From the NCBI GenBank assembly GCA_021818045.1, contig JAKAFF010000060.1:1-7702 (forward strand): a DNA stretch of 7,702 bases, given 5' to 3'. This document shows, piece after piece, positions 6,674-7,702 of this stretch. A model generated the notes under the pieces. It searched no databases. It was given only the letters and a program-made list of their open reading frames with translations, and was not told where the DNA came from. The translations under genes were made by a program, and so were the position numbers. Each line of letters begins with the position of its first letter. The first letter of the stretch is position 1. The stretch comes from a bacterium. GTDB lineage: Bacteria; Chlamydiota; Chlamydiia; Chlamydiales; SM23-39.

Positions 6674-6700
6674 TTTATACCGAATCATATTTCCAAGCAA
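6674..6700 (-). promoter_or_regulatory. Candidate sigma-70/sigma-66 type promoter of sdhCAB
   Basis: On the minus strand TTGCTT (6700-6695) and TATAAA (6679-6674) resemble -35 and -10 boxes, with a short 15-nt spacer. An alternative -10, TATGAT (6689-6684), has no convincing -35. The first would start transcription near 6667, inside the adjacent inverted repeat; the second near 6677, leaving the whole hairpin in the leader. Which one is used decides whether the repeat can act as RNA. Confidence 0.35.
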
Positions 6701-6827
6701 GAACCCATACCCGTTCCCCCTGAAAAGCACCAAAAAGAGCCAAAATAATCGCTTCCTACACGCAAAACAGAAACAGCACAACAAACCTAGTTGCTTTTCT
6801 TTTTTTGTATTAATAAAACAAGCTTAA

Positions 6828-6836
6828 TGCTATTAT
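6828..6836 (+). promoter_or_regulatory. Candidate extended -10 promoter for the repeat-protein gene
   Basis: TGCTATTAT fits an extended -10 element (TGnTATAAT with one mismatch), placed to start transcription near 6843, about 30 nt before the ATG at 6874. No good -35 lies at normal spacing; TTGTAT at 6805-6810 is 20 nt away. TGTTG-T-CAACA (6836-6846), a short dyad, overlaps the expected start. The Shine-Dalgarno of the gene is weak (GCGAG, about 6864-6868). Confidence 0.35.
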
Positions 6837-6873
6837 GTTGTCAACAAAAACATTTAACTAATAGCGAGATTGC

Positions 6874-7596
6874 ATGTCAGTGTCTTCCCCCCCTCCTTTA
6901 TCTCTTGGCCCAACCCTTTTCACGTTGCCCGCCGATGCCCCCTTATCGCAGCGATTGATTCATGCTGCAGCAACGAATGATCTCGAGGAGGTAAAGCAGA
7001 TTTGTACATCCGTCGCGCTACTATCCACACCTCAGTCACAGCAGCAGGAGATGTTAGGAGAAGCTCTCAATGCAGCGGCCGCACGTAGCGCTATCTCAGT
7101 GATCTCTTACCTTACTAATTCTATGCTATTTATCAGCATTCCAGAGCGCTATTTAGAACAAGCCTTAATGACCGCAGCTAAAATGCCAGATGAGAATGAG
7201 GATCTGGAAGCAAACAGCACGACTCAATTTTCACGCAGGCCCTACGAAACAACACTCAACCACCTACTCACTTCTTCCCGCGCGCCTCAATTACTTCGGC
7301 ACGCGGATAAGGCAGTGCAAGCAGCCGCTCAAGAGGGCCTTTCATATATTGTAATGACTCTGATAGACTTTGCGCGACGACACGACCGCCACATCTCTAC
7401 ACAGGTTTTAGGCCAAGCCCTTGCACTCGTCGATAGTCGTTTCCAAGAAAGGATTCAGGAAGACCTCTCCAACGCGCGCTGGGCAAACACCGTGTTGCGA
7501 CGCAATACACCTCCACCTACCCCTTCCTCTTCCGAAGAGTCCGATCTTAGCGCTCGCCTTTCCGAAGATGAAGAGATATTTCATTTTAGCCCCTAA
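6874..7596 (+). CDS. Ankyrin-like helical-repeat protein, hypothetical; possible secreted effector
   Basis: 240 aa, no membrane segment, not recognised as a named family. The core reads as degenerate helix-turn-helix repeats of the pattern xxALxxAAxxxxxxVIxxL: residues about 26-48 (IHAAATNDLEEVKQI), 60-83 (LGEALNAAAARSAISVISYL), 93-133 (LEQALMTAAK, with a polar insert at about 105-124), 143-167 (KAVQAAAQEGLSYIVMTLI) and a last partial one at 178-198. The first unit (AAATNDLEEVKQI) is the most ankyrin-like. The N-terminus (MSVSSPPPLSLGPT) is Ser/Pro-rich and uncharged, as in many type III secretion signals. The last 30 residues are Pro/Ser-rich then acidic (TPPPTPSSSEESD, SEDEEIF). Repeat proteins of this sort are common effector candidates in Chlamydiae, but secretion is inference. 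It stands alone, divergent from sdhC, with its own candidate promoter. The ATG at 6874 is the first start in the frame after the promoter. Confidence 0.8.
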   Translation: MSVSSPPPLSLGPTLFTLPADAPLSQRLIHAAATNDLEEVKQICTSVALLSTPQSQQQEMLGEALNAAAARSAISVISYLTNSMLFISIPERYLEQALMTAAKMPDENEDLEANSTTQFSRRPYETTLNHLLTSSRAPQLLRHADKAVQAAAQEGLSYIVMTLIDFARRHDRHISTQVLGQALALVDSRFQERIQEDLSNARWANTVLRRNTPPPTPSSSEESDLSARLSEDEEIFHFSP

Positions 7597-7702
7597 TCCT
7601 GAGTTCCGCACTTTTGACCTAAAAGTAAAACCCACCCACTTATGAACAATTTCAAACGCAAAATGTAGTGCCCAAACAAATTTATTGAAGTATTTTCAAA
7701 AA

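Noticed and set aside
7610..7626. ACTTTT-gacct-AAAAGT inverted repeat shortly after the repeat-protein gene as a terminator
   Set aside because: The stem has only one G-C pair and is followed by AAAACCC rather than a T-run, so it is unlikely to terminate transcription.
7685..7699. TTGAA-gtatt-TTCAA dyad at the window end as an operator or -35 box of a following gene
   Set aside because: It is short and AT-rich, the downstream sequence is not in the window, and there is nothing to support it.
1..7702. Search for tRNA or rRNA genes, CRISPR arrays, insertion sequences, attachment sites or phage genes
   Set aside because: No cloverleaf sequence, direct-repeat array, transposase motif or terminal inverted repeats were seen; the coding content is almost all core metabolism.

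Overview
The window looks like core chromosome of a member of the phylum Chlamydiae, most likely an environmental (Parachlamydia/Waddlia-like) lineage rather than genus Chlamydia. This rests on three points. A tRNA-modification gene (mnmG/gidA) lies next to a short lipoate-protein ligase gene (lplA), an order I recall from Chlamydia. A three-gene succinate dehydrogenase operon sdhC-sdhA-sdhB of the Bacillus/chlamydial (type B) kind is present. A small helical-repeat protein with a Ser/Pro-rich N-terminus resembles chlamydial effector candidates. No database search was possible, so the taxonomic call is inference.

Layout. (1) Bases 1-3038, + strand: the C-terminal ~75% of mnmG, then a 297-residue protein with a degenerate receiver domain and a degenerate GGDEF domain, then lplA. 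The genes are 9 nt apart and then overlap by 20 nt, so they probably form one transcription unit. (2) Bases 3039-3216: a short convergent intergenic region rich in potential hairpins, ending in a run of seven T. (3) Bases 3217-6646, - strand: sdhC, sdhA and sdhB, overlapping by 16 nt (or 4 nt if sdhA starts at GTG) and 1 nt. (4) Bases 6647-6873: a divergent AT-rich promoter region with a perfect inverted repeat covering the sdhC ribosome binding site. (5) Bases 6874-7596, + strand: an unrecognised ankyrin-like helical-repeat protein with an acidic Ser/Pro-rich tail. (6) Bases 7597-7702: non-coding sequence without a recognisable feature.

How the genes fit together. MnmG modifies U34 of certain tRNAs. 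LplA attaches lipoate to the E2/H subunits of lipoate-dependent dehydrogenases, including the 2-oxoglutarate dehydrogenase step that produces succinyl-CoA. SdhCAB oxidises succinate two steps later and passes electrons to quinone. The outlier is the receiver/GGDEF protein. Its diguanylate cyclase active site is lost, but an RxxD motif sits exactly where the c-di-GMP inhibitory site lies in active cyclases. It is the best candidate here for something undescribed, perhaps a nucleotide-binding or purely structural regulator. Everything else is mostly conventional metabolism.
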